Program-made: the position numbers and the translations under genes
Assembly (NCBI GenBank): GCA_913061235.1
Contig: CAJXTB010000020.1
Span: forward strand, 55,000 to 118,999
Length of the DNA stretch: 64,000 bases
Direction: 5' to 3'
Origin: an uncultured Pseudomonadota bacterium
GTDB lineage: Bacteria > Myxococcota_A > UBA796 > GCA-2862545
Shown here: positions 52,101 through 62,097 of the stretch, piece by piece
How positions within the stretch are numbered: position 1 is the stretch's first letter
How the letters are laid out: each line of letters begins with the position of its first letter
The notes under the pieces: generated by a model
The model's input: the letters and a program-made list of their open reading frames with translations, nothing else
Database searches by the model: none
What the model was told of the DNA's origin: nothing

Positions 52101-54296
52101 TCAACGAGCCAAGTCGGCACCGCGCGCGACCGCCTTCTCCCACACGCGGATGTAGCCTTCAGCTGAGCGGAACAAGGGCTCAAGCTCGGCATCTGTTGCG
52201 CCATCCTTCCGTACATCTTCGATGTACTCGGGAATCAGGCCAATGTGCAGCATGCCTTCGTTCGAGTAGTCGAACACCCGCTCACCAGCGTGGGGTTGGG
52301 TGAAGGTGACGGTGCCATCGTACGAGGTGAAGGGGTAGGAAATCGGCGATTCTTGGTCTGTGCAGCTAGACCGTGGGCCGAATCGCGCGCGCGGGCCATG
52401 GGCAAGGCCATTGTAGTCGAAGCCAAAGCCGAGAGACGGGTAGTTGCCGGCGTCAGTAATGGCCTGTACACGGGCATTGAAGCCGTTCATGGCACTTCCG
52501 GGATTGGCCGCGTCATGGCAGCGGCCAAAGGTGCCGAAGCTGGTCCCGCCAAGGTCGAATAGCTTGCCGTTGTTGTCGTTTCCATGGGTGCCGACGGCTG
52601 GGTAATCGGCAGCTTCAAGCTTCTCAAAGATGCGGGCATACGACCACTCTGACAGATGGTCGACCTCGATGAGCATGCCACGCTCCATCATGCTGTCGAC
52701 GAGGTACTCTCCGATTGGGGTGAAGGAGCCGTTCTGACAGTAGTCACCTTCGACCGAGCCAGAGGTCAGTCGAAGTGCGAAGGGAAGAATGGTCTCAATC
52801 GGGTCGTCTGTCAGCTCGGAGAAGTCTTCGGGCGGCGGCCCCATGTAGGACTCTCGCGGGTCAAGAAGGCCGCTGAAGCTGACGTTGCCGCCGTCAAACA
52901 CGGTACGAATCCCTTCAGGACAGTCCTCGGTCTTGTTGGTGTAGTGGCCGGAGTTGATGAAGTTGCCGACCTCAATGAAGCCATCGCTACCGTCGCCTGG
53001 CGTGAAGGCGTTGTCGTACTTGTGGTTGGGGAACATCACTCGGACGCCACGGTCGTAGTAGTGGGCGAGCTGCTCATCCACATGCGCCTCATCACAGACC
53101 GGGCCTCCTGGGCGGGGGGTCAGGTGGCAGTTGAACAGGTCGCTGACCTCGATGCCGAGCAGTACCGCGAGCTTGCCGTCCGCAATGACCGCGCGTGCTT
53201 GTTCGGGGGTCTGCACGAGTCGGAACCAGCCTTGGCCTGGGCCTCCGGACTGAGCATCGATGTACCGCTCCATGTCGTACGCAGCGTCTAGCTGTCGGTC
53301 GACACCGGTCATGTCTTCGCAGTCGTAGCGCGCCGGTGACCAACCTTCGCCCACGGTAATGTTGCAGATGACCGAGTTGCTGGTGGCGTGCTGGACCATC
53401 AGGCGCAGACCGCCCATGTAGGAGCGCTCTAGCCACTTGTAGTACTGGGTCTGGTGGGTGGTTCGGGCGTTGGTATCCGGCCACTCAGTGAATTCGGGGT
53501 AGCCGTGGTGGTCGTGGTTATCGAAGGGCAGCTCGCCAGCAATCATGTACGGAAGCACCTCTTCGAGGTCGCCGCCATTGCCCTGATTGTCGTAGACATA
53601 GCCAAAGAAGTCGGTCTTCCCCATCTCGCCGTGGGCCACGTCACAGTCGCCTAGCGCATGTTCGACGCCGAGCGGATGAAACGGGGCACCGTGGTACATG
53701 GCGCCGCCGAATCCGTAGTTGCTGAACAGGTGTGAGTGCATGTCGACGAACCCGTACAGGTCGCCGTCATCCCAGGTGGTTCGCCCAAGCTCGCCGGTCG
53801 CGTCTAGGGTGAGCTCTGGGTAGTCGGCGCAGCCGGTCGCCGCTTCGAACGTCACCCGGGCTGCCCGTCGCTCGGTGTCTGTCGTGGTGTCTGTGGCGAG
53901 CCAGCGGCCGGTCCGCTCATTGAGTAGGGCGTAGGTCTCGCCGCCGCGAGAGTGGGTGTTTAGGGTCCACAACGCACCCGAGACGTAGTCGTCGTCTGTG
54001 CGGGTCATGTCCGACTCAAGCTCTGTCTGACGAACAAGTCCGTCTCCGTCGGCTACAACGTACCCTCGCTCGGCGTCGTACAGAACGTAGGTGCCGAGGT
54101 CGGCGGGCTGCAGACGAAACGAACTGGCGTCTTGTAGGCTGGACGCCGTGAATCCAGCGCTAGTTCCAGACGCGGCCAGGTACCGCCCTCCGGCGCGCAG
54201 GGCGAAGCAGCCGTTGGCTTGGCTGTAGACGTCGAGTTCGGCGACAGGTTCGTTGGAACAGGCGGCGACGAGGGCAAGAAGGGGTAGAATGCGCAT
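52101..54296 (-). CDS. M19-like membrane-dipeptidase-family lipoprotein with N-terminal beta-rich domain
   Basis: 731 aa from the ATG giving signal MRILPLLALVAAC (lipobox VAAC). The N-terminal 150 residues carry ricin/fascin-like repeats (CFALRAGGRYLAAS, YVLYDAERGYVVAD, YALLNERTGRWLAT), a likely carbohydrate-binding trefoil. From about residue 185 an amidohydrolase/renal-dipeptidase barrel appears: FVDMHSHLF (metal-binding HxH), LAVLLGIEVSDLF, GMLIEVDHLSEWSY and YPAVGTHGND. It should be a zinc hydrolase anchored in the envelope, cutting dipeptides or D-amino-acid amides; the exact substrate is unknown. The start codon lacks a strong ribosome binding site. Confidence 0.8.
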   Translation of the reverse strand: MRILPLLALVAACSNEPVAELDVYSQANGCFALRAGGRYLAASGTSAGFTASSLQDASSFRLQPADLGTYVLYDAERGYVVADGDGLVRQTELESDMTRTDDDYVSGALWTLNTHSRGGETYALLNERTGRWLATDTTTDTERRAARVTFEAATGCADYPELTLDATGELGRTTWDDGDLYGFVDMHSHLFSNYGFGGAMYHGAPFHPLGVEHALGDCDVAHGEMGKTDFFGYVYDNQGNGGDLEEVLPYMIAGELPFDNHDHHGYPEFTEWPDTNARTTHQTQYYKWLERSYMGGLRLMVQHATSNSVICNITVGEGWSPARYDCEDMTGVDRQLDAAYDMERYIDAQSGGPGQGWFRLVQTPEQARAVIADGKLAVLLGIEVSDLFNCHLTPRPGGPVCDEAHVDEQLAHYYDRGVRVMFPNHKYDNAFTPGDGSDGFIEVGNFINSGHYTNKTEDCPEGIRTVFDGGNVSFSGLLDPRESYMGPPPEDFSELTDDPIETILPFALRLTSGSVEGDYCQNGSFTPIGEYLVDSMMERGMLIEVDHLSEWSYARIFEKLEAADYPAVGTHGNDNNGKLFDLGGTSFGTFGRCHDAANPGSAMNGFNARVQAITDAGNYPSLGFGFDYNGLAHGPRARFGPRSSCTDQESPISYPFTSYDGTVTFTQPHAGERVFDYSNEGMLHIGLIPEYIEDVRKDGATDAELEPLFRSAEGYIRVWEKAVARGADLAR

Positions 54297-54428
54297 GAGC
54301 AATCTTACACCGTCACAGCCAACATCGTAGAGGCAGTCAGGACCTGTTTTGGCTGCGACACGTACGACCGACGAGGACCACGAGACGTTCTTGGCGTTCG
54401 TCCGATGGCTTGTCGCTGTTGCGTGTGG

Positions 54429-55898
54429 CTAGTGGCCGTTGCTCTGGCGTGCGCCTGGCTTGTCATGATGACCCATACGGTCGATGAGGGTCTCGCTGGC
54501 GCGGTTCATGCCGCGTAGCCGAACAATCTTCCCGTTGTCACGAAGGCGGAAGACCACCTTGTCGACGGCTTGTACGGCGGTTCCGTCCCAGATGTGGGAG
54601 TGGGTGAGGTCAATGATGGCCTCTTCCTCTGGGAACTTCGCGTCGATGTTGTCGACGAAGGCGTCTACGGACACGAAGAACAGCTGGCCGGAGACCGTGA
54701 AGACGCGCTGGTCTTCTTCGACCGATTGCTCGACGTCTACCATCTTGCCAACGACCCGGGCAAAGAACACGGCGGAGAGCAGGACACCCGCGAACACGCC
54801 CTTGGACAGGTCGTGTGTGTAGACCACAACGGCCACGGTCACGAGCAGAACAATGGCTTCGCTCCGCGGCATGATGACCAAGCGCTTGAGGGAGCCCCAG
54901 TCGAAGGTGCTGATGGAGACCATAATCATGACAGCAACGAGTGCGGGCATGGGAATGGCTGCGACGAGGTCGCCTAGGCCGACGATAAGTCCGAGCAGCA
55001 GGCAGCCGGCCCACAGCGTGGACAGTCGGCCGCGTCCCCCCGAAGACACGTTGATCATGGACTGACCAATCATGGCGCAGCCCGCCATGCCACCGAAGAA
55101 GCCAGTGACGATGTTGGCGATGCCTTGGCCGCGTGCCACGAAGTGCTTGTTGCTGCCCGTCTCTGTCATGTCGTCGACAATGCGGGCAGTGAGCAAGCTC
55201 TCGATGAGGCCAACGATGGCCAGAGCGAACGAGTAGGGCAGGATGACTTCAAGGGTATGAAGGTTCACCGGCACGCTTGGCAGCGAGAAGAAGGGAAGGC
55301 CGCTGGGCAGCGCACCCATGTCGCCAACGGTGTTGACGTCCAACCCGGTGTACATGCTCACTGCGGTCAGCAAGACGATGGCCACGAGAGGTGAGGGCAC
55401 TGCTTTTGTGAGACGCGGCAACAAGTAGATGATGGCCAGGCCAACAGCGACCATGACGTAGGTCACCGGGGTCACATCTATGAGCTGGGGCAGCTGGGCC
55501 ATAAAGATGAGGATGGCCAGCGAGTTCACGAAGCCACTCATGACAGCGGCCGGCACGAACTTGATGTACCGGGCGAGCTTGAGAGCCGAGAAGGCCAGCT
55601 GAATGATGCCGGTCAGCACGGTTGCGGCGAGTAGGTACTCGAGCCCGTGGTCTGCGACCAGCGAGACCACAACCAAGGCCATGGCGCCGGTTGCCGCCGA
55701 GATCATTGCCGGGCGTCCACCGGTGAACGACGTGATGACGGCGATGCAGAATGAGGCGTACAGACCAACTGCAGGGTCAACGCCAGCAATGATCGAAAAC
55801 GCAATCGCTTCGGGGATGAGGGCAAGGGCAACAACCGTGCCTGCGAGCAAGTCGGCAGTGGGATTTTTGAACCACTGTTCTTTGATACGAGCGAGCAC
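54429..55898 (-). CDS. SulP-family anion transporter with STAS domain
   Basis: 489 aa, GTG start with TGAGG upstream. About 10-12 membrane helices, with the SulP signatures [20 protein letters not shown] near the N-terminus and [20 protein letters not shown] mid-protein. A C-terminal STAS domain (about 395-470: [38 protein letters not shown]) is attached. The bicarbonate-transporting BicA-like and sulfate-transporting members look alike, so the anion is open. It is a single gene with an upstream 370-base gap shared with the CotH lipoprotein. Confidence 0.92.
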   Translation of the reverse strand: MLARIKEQWFKNPTADLLAGTVVALALIPEAIAFSIIAGVDPAVGLYASFCIAVITSFTGGRPAMISAATGAMALVVVSLVADHGLEYLLAATVLTGIIQLAFSALKLARYIKFVPAAVMSGFVNSLAILIFMAQLPQLIDVTPVTYVMVAVGLAIIYLLPRLTKAVPSPLVAIVLLTAVSMYTGLDVNTVGDMGALPSGLPFFSLPSVPVNLHTLEVILPYSFALAIVGLIESLLTARIVDDMTETGSNKHFVARGQGIANIVTGFFGGMAGCAMIGQSMINVSSGGRGRLSTLWAGCLLLGLIVGLGDLVAAIPMPALVAVMIMVSISTFDWGSLKRLVIMPRSEAIVLLVTVAVVVYTHDLSKGVFAGVLLSAVFFARVVGKMVDVEQSVEEDQRVFTVSGQLFFVSVDAFVDNIDAKFPEEEAIIDLTHSHIWDGTAVQAVDKVVFRLRDNGKIVRLRGMNRASETLIDRMGHHDKPGARQSNGH

Positions 55899-56267
55899 AA
55901 GACCTCATGAAAGACGCACCACAGCCGTCGTCGGCGTCAGATGGACGCCCACGCTAGCGTGGTTTTCGGGGCTGGGACGTATTTGCCCCGAGCAGGCCGC
56001 CTACTACTCAGTTGACCCGCGAGGTCAAGCCCCGAACGTGTAGGTATCCGGTGCTCAACGGGCCACTACTGGGGGGTATCACGCGAGAGTTGAGGGGGGA
56101 CAGGGGTCAAGCGCGACACTGACGTTTCCCTGTCTGTTGTCGAATCTACAGGGTTGCGGTGGGCCGGTCGTAGCGCGCGCGGCGCTCCGAGTGTCAGCGT
56201 TGTCTGAGACACTCCTCAATGCTTTCGTGACATTCCTTTGAGTAGGTTGGCCCACCCGGAGGGATGT
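55899..56267. other. Intergenic region between SulP and CotH genes
   Basis: A divergent 369-base gap. I see no good coding frame on either strand and no strong hairpin. It probably holds the promoters of both flanking genes; the ribosome binding site of the CotH gene (GGAGG at 56258-56262) marks its right end. Confidence 0.6.
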
Positions 56268-57647
56268 ATGCGACGAGTAGGGATGTGGAGTGTTCTGTTG
56301 GCCGCGGCGTGCTCTGACGGCGGGACGGACACCGAAGACGTAGATTCGGGTGCCGACAGCGACACGGATGCTGAGGTCGTGACCGGAGCTTGTGGCACCA
56401 CCGAACAGGTGGGGGCTAGTGAAGCGTCCCACGAAAAAACAGATGCCAACTACGACATCTTGATGGGCGACGGAGCGGTTCCGCGCCTCGATATTGTCAT
56501 CTGTCCAGATGACTACACCGTCATGCAGGACGACCTCGCAGACATTCTTGGGTCCGGCGGTGGTGGCCCCGGCGGCAACTTCTCGGACGAGACGCCGGTC
56601 TACATCCCCGTCACTCTGTCCTACGACGGGCAGGTCTGGCCAAAGGTCGGCATGCGCTACAAAGGCAACTCGTCGTTGTTTGGTGCCCGCTCTGGCAAGC
56701 TGCCGTTCCGACTGCAGATCGACGAGTTTGAGGACGACTACCCTGACCTGGACAACCAGCGCTTCTACGGCTTCAAAGACCTGAAGTTCTCCAGCGCCTA
56801 CAACGACGACTCGTTTCAGCGGGACAAGCTGACCTCGGACACCTTCCGAGCGGCGGGCGTTCCTGCGGCACGTGGCGGCTTTGTCCGTATCTACGTCGAT
56901 ACCGGTGAGGGCTCCGAGTACTGGGGGCTGTACTCTGTGTTTGAAGACCCGGCTGGGGAGCTGCTGGACTCGTGGTTTGCTGACGACGATGGCAACATGT
57001 ACAAGCCAGATGGGGATGATGCGGCGCTCAACGGTGGCGTTGACCCAGACGTCTTTGAGAAGAAAACCAACGAAGACGAAGCCGACTACAGCGATGTTGA
57101 GGCGTTCGTGACCGCACTTCAGGCGGACCGGACAGACGCCGCTGCATGGCGAGCCGGTCTAGAAGCGACCTTTGATGTGGACGGCTTCGTTCGCTACCTC
57201 GCGGTGAACAACCTGGTTGGTAACTGGGATGCCTACGGACGCATGACCCACAATTACTACCTGTATGGGGACTCGGACCAAGACGGTCGCCTGGTGTGGA
57301 TTCCGTGGGACTTCAACGAAGCTTACGCGGCTGGCCGTGGACAGCGCTCGGGCATTGACGTGGACCTTGGAAACATTGAGTCGGGCTGGCCCTTGCTCGA
57401 GTACTTGGCAAGCGACCCAATCTACCGAGCGCAGTACGATGCTGAGCTGACCGAGCTACTGACCTCGGTGTTTAGTGCGGATGAGCAGGATGGCCGCATC
57501 ACCGCCAACGCAGCTCGTATCTCCGAGTGGGCGGATGCCGAGACGAGCGAGTACACCAACAGTGGTGGTGGCTTTGACGCAGCGACGACCGAGCTGACCA
57601 CCCACGTGCGCTCGCAACGCTCGGACGCGGCATCCTACCTGGACTGA
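56268..57647 (+). CDS. CotH kinase family lipoprotein
   Basis: 459 aa from an ATG with GGAGG upstream. Signal peptide and Cys at LLAAAC, then an Asp/Thr linker (TDTEDVDSGADSDTDAE). From about residue 60 the CotH domain follows: YIPVTLSYDGQVWPKVGMRY, RYKGNSS, KLPFRLQIDEF, FYGFKDLKFSSAYND, KLTSDTFRAAGVPAARGGF and the late LVWIPWDFNEAYA. CotH proteins are atypical protein kinases that phosphorylate secreted proteins in spore coats, and are widespread in bacteria as lipoproteins. Here it acts outside the cell membrane; its target is unknown. No cellulosome or cell-wall genes adjoin it. Confidence 0.9.
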   Translation: MRRVGMWSVLLAAACSDGGTDTEDVDSGADSDTDAEVVTGACGTTEQVGASEASHEKTDANYDILMGDGAVPRLDIVICPDDYTVMQDDLADILGSGGGGPGGNFSDETPVYIPVTLSYDGQVWPKVGMRYKGNSSLFGARSGKLPFRLQIDEFEDDYPDLDNQRFYGFKDLKFSSAYNDDSFQRDKLTSDTFRAAGVPAARGGFVRIYVDTGEGSEYWGLYSVFEDPAGELLDSWFADDDGNMYKPDGDDAALNGGVDPDVFEKKTNEDEADYSDVEAFVTALQADRTDAAAWRAGLEATFDVDGFVRYLAVNNLVGNWDAYGRMTHNYYLYGDSDQDGRLVWIPWDFNEAYAAGRGQRSGIDVDLGNIESGWPLLEYLASDPIYRAQYDAELTELLTSVFSADEQDGRITANAARISEWADAETSEYTNSGGGFDAATTELTTHVRSQRSDAASYLD

Positions 57648-57690
57648 CAGCACTGCTACTGGGCGGGCCACAGTTCATTGGGTCTGTCCG

Positions 57691-58746
57691 CTAGCTAAAT
57701 TCCCAGATGTCCATGGCTTGCTCGTATTCGTCACGCATCTGTGGGTCTGCGTGTGGGTAGCACATGAGCTCGAAGTGAAGGAAGTTCACAATGGCCCACC
57801 GTTCCTCTGGGCTGAACGTGTGTACCCGCTGTCGATGCTCTTCTCGGTAGGAAGACGCGTCGACCAGGCTGTCTACCAGGTGGAACTTGGAGTCCACCAT
57901 GGAGCCAGGGCCAAGCAGATGGCACAAGACAGCCGGGATGAAGTAGCGAAAGGCATCCGGCGTCATGAAGCAGAATGCAGTGAAGTTGTGGTTAATGAGT
58001 TGTGGTGTCAGCCGTCTCCAGTCCGTTCCCCGGAACGCCAGCTCGTACTCGGCCGGCTCTTCCCAGCCTGAAGTCATCAGCGGTCCTTTGGGGTAGGGCG
58101 TGTCTGCGAAGGCCAACTCAATGGCGGCAATTCTCTCTTCGAAGTGCGAGCTCTCGTGGGTTGGTCGGCTGAAGGAGCGCAGGGCCGTGTGATGCGACTT
58201 GGCGGCTTGGCTGCTGTCTGGGTCGTCGCTCCAACACCAATGAATGGCTTGGCAGGCCATGTCGGCCATTGGCTTGTTCGCGAAGACAGGGGACTGCAAA
58301 ATCAAAGCGAGAAATCGTGAAATGGGGATGCGCTGCGCCGGCGTCAGACGCTCGCGAAACCCTTGAGCGTCCTCGTAGTCCCAGTGTTCGTTGAGCACGT
58401 CGATGGGTTCGGGACGCAGATGGTAGACGGCGGCCCACAGCAGCCTATGCACCGCCTTTCCCTGTGGGTGTTTGTCGTCATAGTAGAGGTCCCACTTTGC
58501 TTGTAGCGCAGCGAGCAGTAGCGAACGCCACAACCAACGCTCTGATTTTGGCGGGAGGTCGCCGGCCGTCGAGGCACTGGCTACGAGGAAGTTCGTCGCC
58601 AACTCTTTGGGTTGTTCGGCGTAGGCGACCTCAAAGGTTCGCTCAGGCTCGCCGTGTGTGGTGCCAGGGGCGACGGACGAGGTGGACTCGGCACAGGCGA
58701 AGGCCGCGCGGATGTCTTGTGCGATGGCCTGGCGTTCGGTGGTCAT
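57691..58746 (-). CDS. DUF6714-like protein
   Basis: 351 aa from the ATG of MTTERQAIAQDIRAAF. The C-terminal part (about 190-351) carries FAFADTPYP-like and the core NHNFTAFCFMTPDAFRYFIP followed by HLVDSL and FSPEERWAIVNFLHFELM, a pattern matching the DUF6714 family of uncharacterised cytoplasmic proteins. The N-terminal half contains a second, weaker helical repeat with RISRFLALILQSPVF-like sequence. No signal or membrane segment. No good ribosome binding site precedes the start; GTG and ATG alternatives upstream are possible. Confidence 0.7.
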   Translation of the reverse strand: MTTERQAIAQDIRAAFACAESTSSVAPGTTHGEPERTFEVAYAEQPKELATNFLVASASTAGDLPPKSERWLWRSLLLAALQAKWDLYYDDKHPQGKAVHRLLWAAVYHLRPEPIDVLNEHWDYEDAQGFRERLTPAQRIPISRFLALILQSPVFANKPMADMACQAIHWCWSDDPDSSQAAKSHHTALRSFSRPTHESSHFEERIAAIELAFADTPYPKGPLMTSGWEEPAEYELAFRGTDWRRLTPQLINHNFTAFCFMTPDAFRYFIPAVLCHLLGPGSMVDSKFHLVDSLVDASSYREEHRQRVHTFSPEERWAIVNFLHFELMCYPHADPQMRDEYEQAMDIWEFS

Positions 58747-58853
58747 ATCTGTAGTGTATCCGAAGCCGCTGGGGGTTGATGCTGGCGTATCGCGGCCCGA
58801 GTCAACCTGGGGCAGCACCGCTGGGGGCCGCGCAGCCAGTCAGAGCGAGTCCA

Positions 58854-59483
58854 TCAGCGCTCATTGAAGCCCTTGCCGGCCATGATCTTTACGGTGGCCT
58901 TCTCGGCCCGCGACTGGCGTGTCTTGCTCTGCTTTGCGCCTGAAACATGCAGGATGTAGCTGCGCTGGCGACCGGGAGTGAGTGCGTCATACGCAGCAGC
59001 AACATCTGCGTTGGCGTCCAAGACGTCCTGAAGTTCGTCTGGCATGGGCTCGTTCGACTCGCGTGGAGGAACCTTGGTACCGGACTGTACAAACCCAATA
59101 CAGTCATGGATGAACCGCGCCACCAAGCCGCGATTGGCGAGTACCTCTGCCTCGGTGGTGAACTTGAACAGTCGGGCGGAGCGGGTGTTCGGACCGACCA
59201 ACTCGAGCACGCCGTCTTTGTCGTCCAGCAGGGCGCCGCGCAGATAGCTAACAAAGCAACAGTCTTGGTAGGTGCCAATCATGATGACGTTCGTGTCGTC
59301 CAGCATGTAGCAGGGCGAACCCCACTTCATGGTCTCGGTCAGACCTGAGTCCAGTGCGATGACGCGAAGCGCCGCCAGTGCACCTGGGTAATGGTGGACT
59401 TTACACTCGGGCGTCTCGAACTTGTCACACCGACCGCAGCCGTCCTTCAGGTAGGAATCGACGCTTGAGTTGTTGATAGTCAT
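58854..59483 (-). CDS. YdeI / DUF1801 family protein
   Basis: 209 aa, ATG with CCGGAG upstream. The N-terminal DUF1801 fold is marked by LRVIALDSGLTETMKWGSPC, YMLDDTNVIMIGTYQDCCFV and LRGALLDDKDGVLELVGPNT. The C-terminal YdeI/OmpD-associated region has PMPDELQDVLDANADVAAAY and LTPGRQRSYILHVSGAKQSK, ending in a Lys/Arg-rich tail (TRQSRAEKATVKIMAGKGF). The N-terminal cysteines (CGRCDKFETPEC) could bind metal. Function of the family is unsettled; it is cytoplasmic and often stress-linked. Confidence 0.88.
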   Translation of the reverse strand: MTINNSSVDSYLKDGCGRCDKFETPECKVHHYPGALAALRVIALDSGLTETMKWGSPCYMLDDTNVIMIGTYQDCCFVSYLRGALLDDKDGVLELVGPNTRSARLFKFTTEAEVLANRGLVARFIHDCIGFVQSGTKVPPRESNEPMPDELQDVLDANADVAAAYDALTPGRQRSYILHVSGAKQSKTRQSRAEKATVKIMAGKGFNER

Positions 59484-59876
59484 GACGGTTCTCCGGACGC
59501 GGTAGCGGGCAGCCGTGTATCTCGCTCAATACTGCGGACGGAGCCATTGTGGCGGGGCATACAGTCGAACTGGACGTTGAAGACCCGTCGACCTGGGATT
59601 GTGCTCTCGACTGTGTCAGTGGCTTGTTCTTGTTGTGCCCACCTGCCATCTCTGATGTCGGACCCGACCCTCAACGCATTCGTTGACCACGGCCAACAGC
59701 CTCACGACCCTGTTGTCTTCCTGTCCGTTGCTGGAGGTGAGAAGAAACGATGCATTCCCCACGCGCGGACCATCGACGACACCATCCGCGACCACGTCGA
59801 TCTGTGGAGAAGCGGATGAGCAGCGTGAGCCGACCTAGACTGCGCACCGTGCTACGGCGAGCCCTCGGAGGCACCT
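59484..59876. other. Intergenic region with possible degenerate small ORF
   Basis: A 393-base gap. One 45-aa plus-strand frame (59549-59686, GTG with GGAG five bases upstream) reads plausibly (HTVELDVEDPSTWDCALD) and ends at a TGA; a second frame (59655-59819, 54 aa) continues with DHGQQPHDPVVFLSV. Together they look like one short gene broken by a frameshift, but neither half matches a family I know. The region also holds the promoters of the flanking divergent genes. Confidence 0.35.
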
Positions 59877-62021
59877 ATGAACGTTCTGCTTTGGGTCTGG
59901 CTGGCGGGCTGTGACTCTCCGGGGCTGGTCGTCGGCGACACGGACCCGTCTTCAGATCCGGACACGTCTGTCGACACGGACACATCGTTTGAAGTGGATT
60001 CGTCTGTCGACACAGACACCGACTCGAACGCAGGGCCTGCCGACCTAGACGACGCTGTCTGGGTTCGAGGACAGCCGATTCAGTATGACGCGGCTCCATT
60101 GTTTGGTACGTCTGGTGACATCACGGCGGTCGGCCTTCCGCTCGGTATTCGCGTGGACCGCTCAGGTTGGGTCCACGGAACGCCGCTGTCGAACCGGCCC
60201 ATTCAGCCCGTTGTGCTGAGCCGTGGCAACGAGAGTGTCACCGTGCATGTCGGTGTGACTCGTTCGGCCGACATTCCGCCGCCAACCTCCTACACGTTCA
60301 ATGTCGACTTGGCCCACCTTGGCGCGTCCACAAGCGACACGTCTGTCGTTGACCTCGTCTCCCTAGATGCGGCCATTGTGGCCGCCGTCGACCATGCCGC
60401 AAACGTGGGTGCCACTGCCGAAGACCCTGTCGTCCACCGCATTTCTTATGTTGGACCGGACCAAGAAGCGCAGCTCTTTCGCTACGACACATCGCCGGCG
60501 ACAGCGGAGCTCGCCAATGTCATTGTGGTGATTGACGGCAACGGGGCATCACTTCGGCACCTTCGCTACGGCTACCGCGGCGCCAACCTTGTGTTTTCCG
60601 ACTGGGTCTTGCTCGGTTGGGCGGGGGGCGGTTCCAGTCGACCCGGAGCCATTCACAGCGGCAATGCCCAGCTCGCATTCGTTGACTGCAAAGTCGGCCC
60701 GTGGTTCGGAGGCGACCGTGTCACCGGATTGTCGAACGAAAACCCATTTGCGCTGCCGCTTGTAGAAGCGGCTGCGGGTGCACGCCTCAGCTTTGTACGC
60801 ACCCACCTCGCAGGCTGGGTTCGCGGGGGCGTGTTTGGGTGCGACGAGGACGACACAGTCACTCAGGTGGTCGACTCGCTGGTGTCCCACGGGGGCGAGG
60901 ACACGGTGCGCATGTACGGCGGCGGCCCTGGTGATGTGGCCAGCTTGTGGTGGGTTGGCAACACGGTGTCCAACCACGTCTCTGGGAATGCCCGCTGGCA
61001 CAGCGACTTTATCCAGACCGGCGCCCAGTTTGACGGCCCCGGCTACACCAAGCATATCGGCGTGTTTAAGAGCGTGGCCATCGTCGACTCGGTCCGCTAC
61101 GGCGGAACGGGAATCCGGCAGCAGCAAGAGGGCAATGACGGCCTTGAGAGCGTGGTCGTAGATGACTTCATTGTCTTGCACACCGGATACAATGGCCTGG
61201 TTCTGAACACGGTGGAGGCGCAGGTGTCGCGCTACCTAGAGGGACCGGCGCCGGGCTTTGGCGCGTCCGATAGTTGGATTGACTTCAACAGCACAGGTGG
61301 CGGCACCGCACCAGCAGGTGCGTCGCTTGCAGACTTGGTGGTCGGACACCTGACGTTTGACGGTGACTGGGTTGGGCATGACCTAGACATTGGTGGGCGG
61401 TTTGCGTCGTACACACCGAATAACCTCGTATCTCTGCAGTCCAACTTTCCGCAGCTCGCGGGCTCAGTGCAGGTGCACGCTCAACATGGTGGTGCTGCCT
61501 TGGCCCAGCCCCGTTCGGTCTTTGTCCCCACCACACACGCGTTTGTGCTGCATCCCGACAGTGTTCGTAGTGCGGTGTCCAACGCGTTCGAACCGGTCGA
61601 CGGGTGGGGGAATGGCACTCCGACAGACCCGCGGCTGTACGATGCCGGCTGGGGGCCCGCACCCGCTATCAACGCGCCTGGGCTGTCTTCGGTGCTCGTT
61701 CGTGCGCAGTCCGTTGAGTTCAGCACAACCGGGTCTGATGGCGTGGTCTGGTGGCAGTTGGTGGCTGGACCTTCCGTACCTACGCTGCCAACACCGGCCC
61801 AGATGCGCGGTGGCGTGCAGGCTGATGGGCGCTTCACCGGGCCGACGGATGGGGGAGCGAGCACGTCGTCGATTCGTTCATGGGGGTTTGTTCCGGTGGA
61901 CGCCTCCGGGGCGGTGGTGATTCCATTGCCGGTTGCCTCGTCGCCTGGAGATGTCGTTCTGCTGATGCACGAGTCCCACAACGGGTCTGTCTCAGTGGTT
62001 GCCCAGGGGATTCGCTCGTAG
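59877..62021 (+). CDS. Large lipoprotein with predicted parallel beta-helix
   Basis: 714 aa from an ATG with GGAGG upstream. Lipobox LAGC (Cys12) and a DTD-type Asp/Thr/Ser linker to residue about 55. A short Ig-like/putative Ig segment (GDITAVGLPLGIRVDRSGWV) precedes the body. Residues about 150-480 resemble a right-handed parallel beta-helix, with runs such as NVIVVIDGNGASLRHLRYGY, LSFVRTHLAGWVRGGVFGCD and KHIGVFKSVAIVDSVRYGGT. No pectate-lyase active-site signature is seen. It is probably a surface polysaccharide-binding or -degrading protein. The C-terminal 100 residues form another beta-sandwich. Confidence 0.75.
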   Translation: MNVLLWVWLAGCDSPGLVVGDTDPSSDPDTSVDTDTSFEVDSSVDTDTDSNAGPADLDDAVWVRGQPIQYDAAPLFGTSGDITAVGLPLGIRVDRSGWVHGTPLSNRPIQPVVLSRGNESVTVHVGVTRSADIPPPTSYTFNVDLAHLGASTSDTSVVDLVSLDAAIVAAVDHAANVGATAEDPVVHRISYVGPDQEAQLFRYDTSPATAELANVIVVIDGNGASLRHLRYGYRGANLVFSDWVLLGWAGGGSSRPGAIHSGNAQLAFVDCKVGPWFGGDRVTGLSNENPFALPLVEAAAGARLSFVRTHLAGWVRGGVFGCDEDDTVTQVVDSLVSHGGEDTVRMYGGGPGDVASLWWVGNTVSNHVSGNARWHSDFIQTGAQFDGPGYTKHIGVFKSVAIVDSVRYGGTGIRQQQEGNDGLESVVVDDFIVLHTGYNGLVLNTVEAQVSRYLEGPAPGFGASDSWIDFNSTGGGTAPAGASLADLVVGHLTFDGDWVGHDLDIGGRFASYTPNNLVSLQSNFPQLAGSVQVHAQHGGAALAQPRSVFVPTTHAFVLHPDSVRSAVSNAFEPVDGWGNGTPTDPRLYDAGWGPAPAINAPGLSSVLVRAQSVEFSTTGSDGVVWWQLVAGPSVPTLPTPAQMRGGVQADGRFTGPTDGGASTSSIRSWGFVPVDASGAVVIPLPVASSPGDVVLLMHESHNGSVSVVAQGIRS

Positions 62022-62097
62022 ATGGCGTCCTGACACCGGGGCGAGGTTGCCAGTGCTTCGTCGCCGCCGCGGATGGCGCCATCTGACCAGTTGGTAG

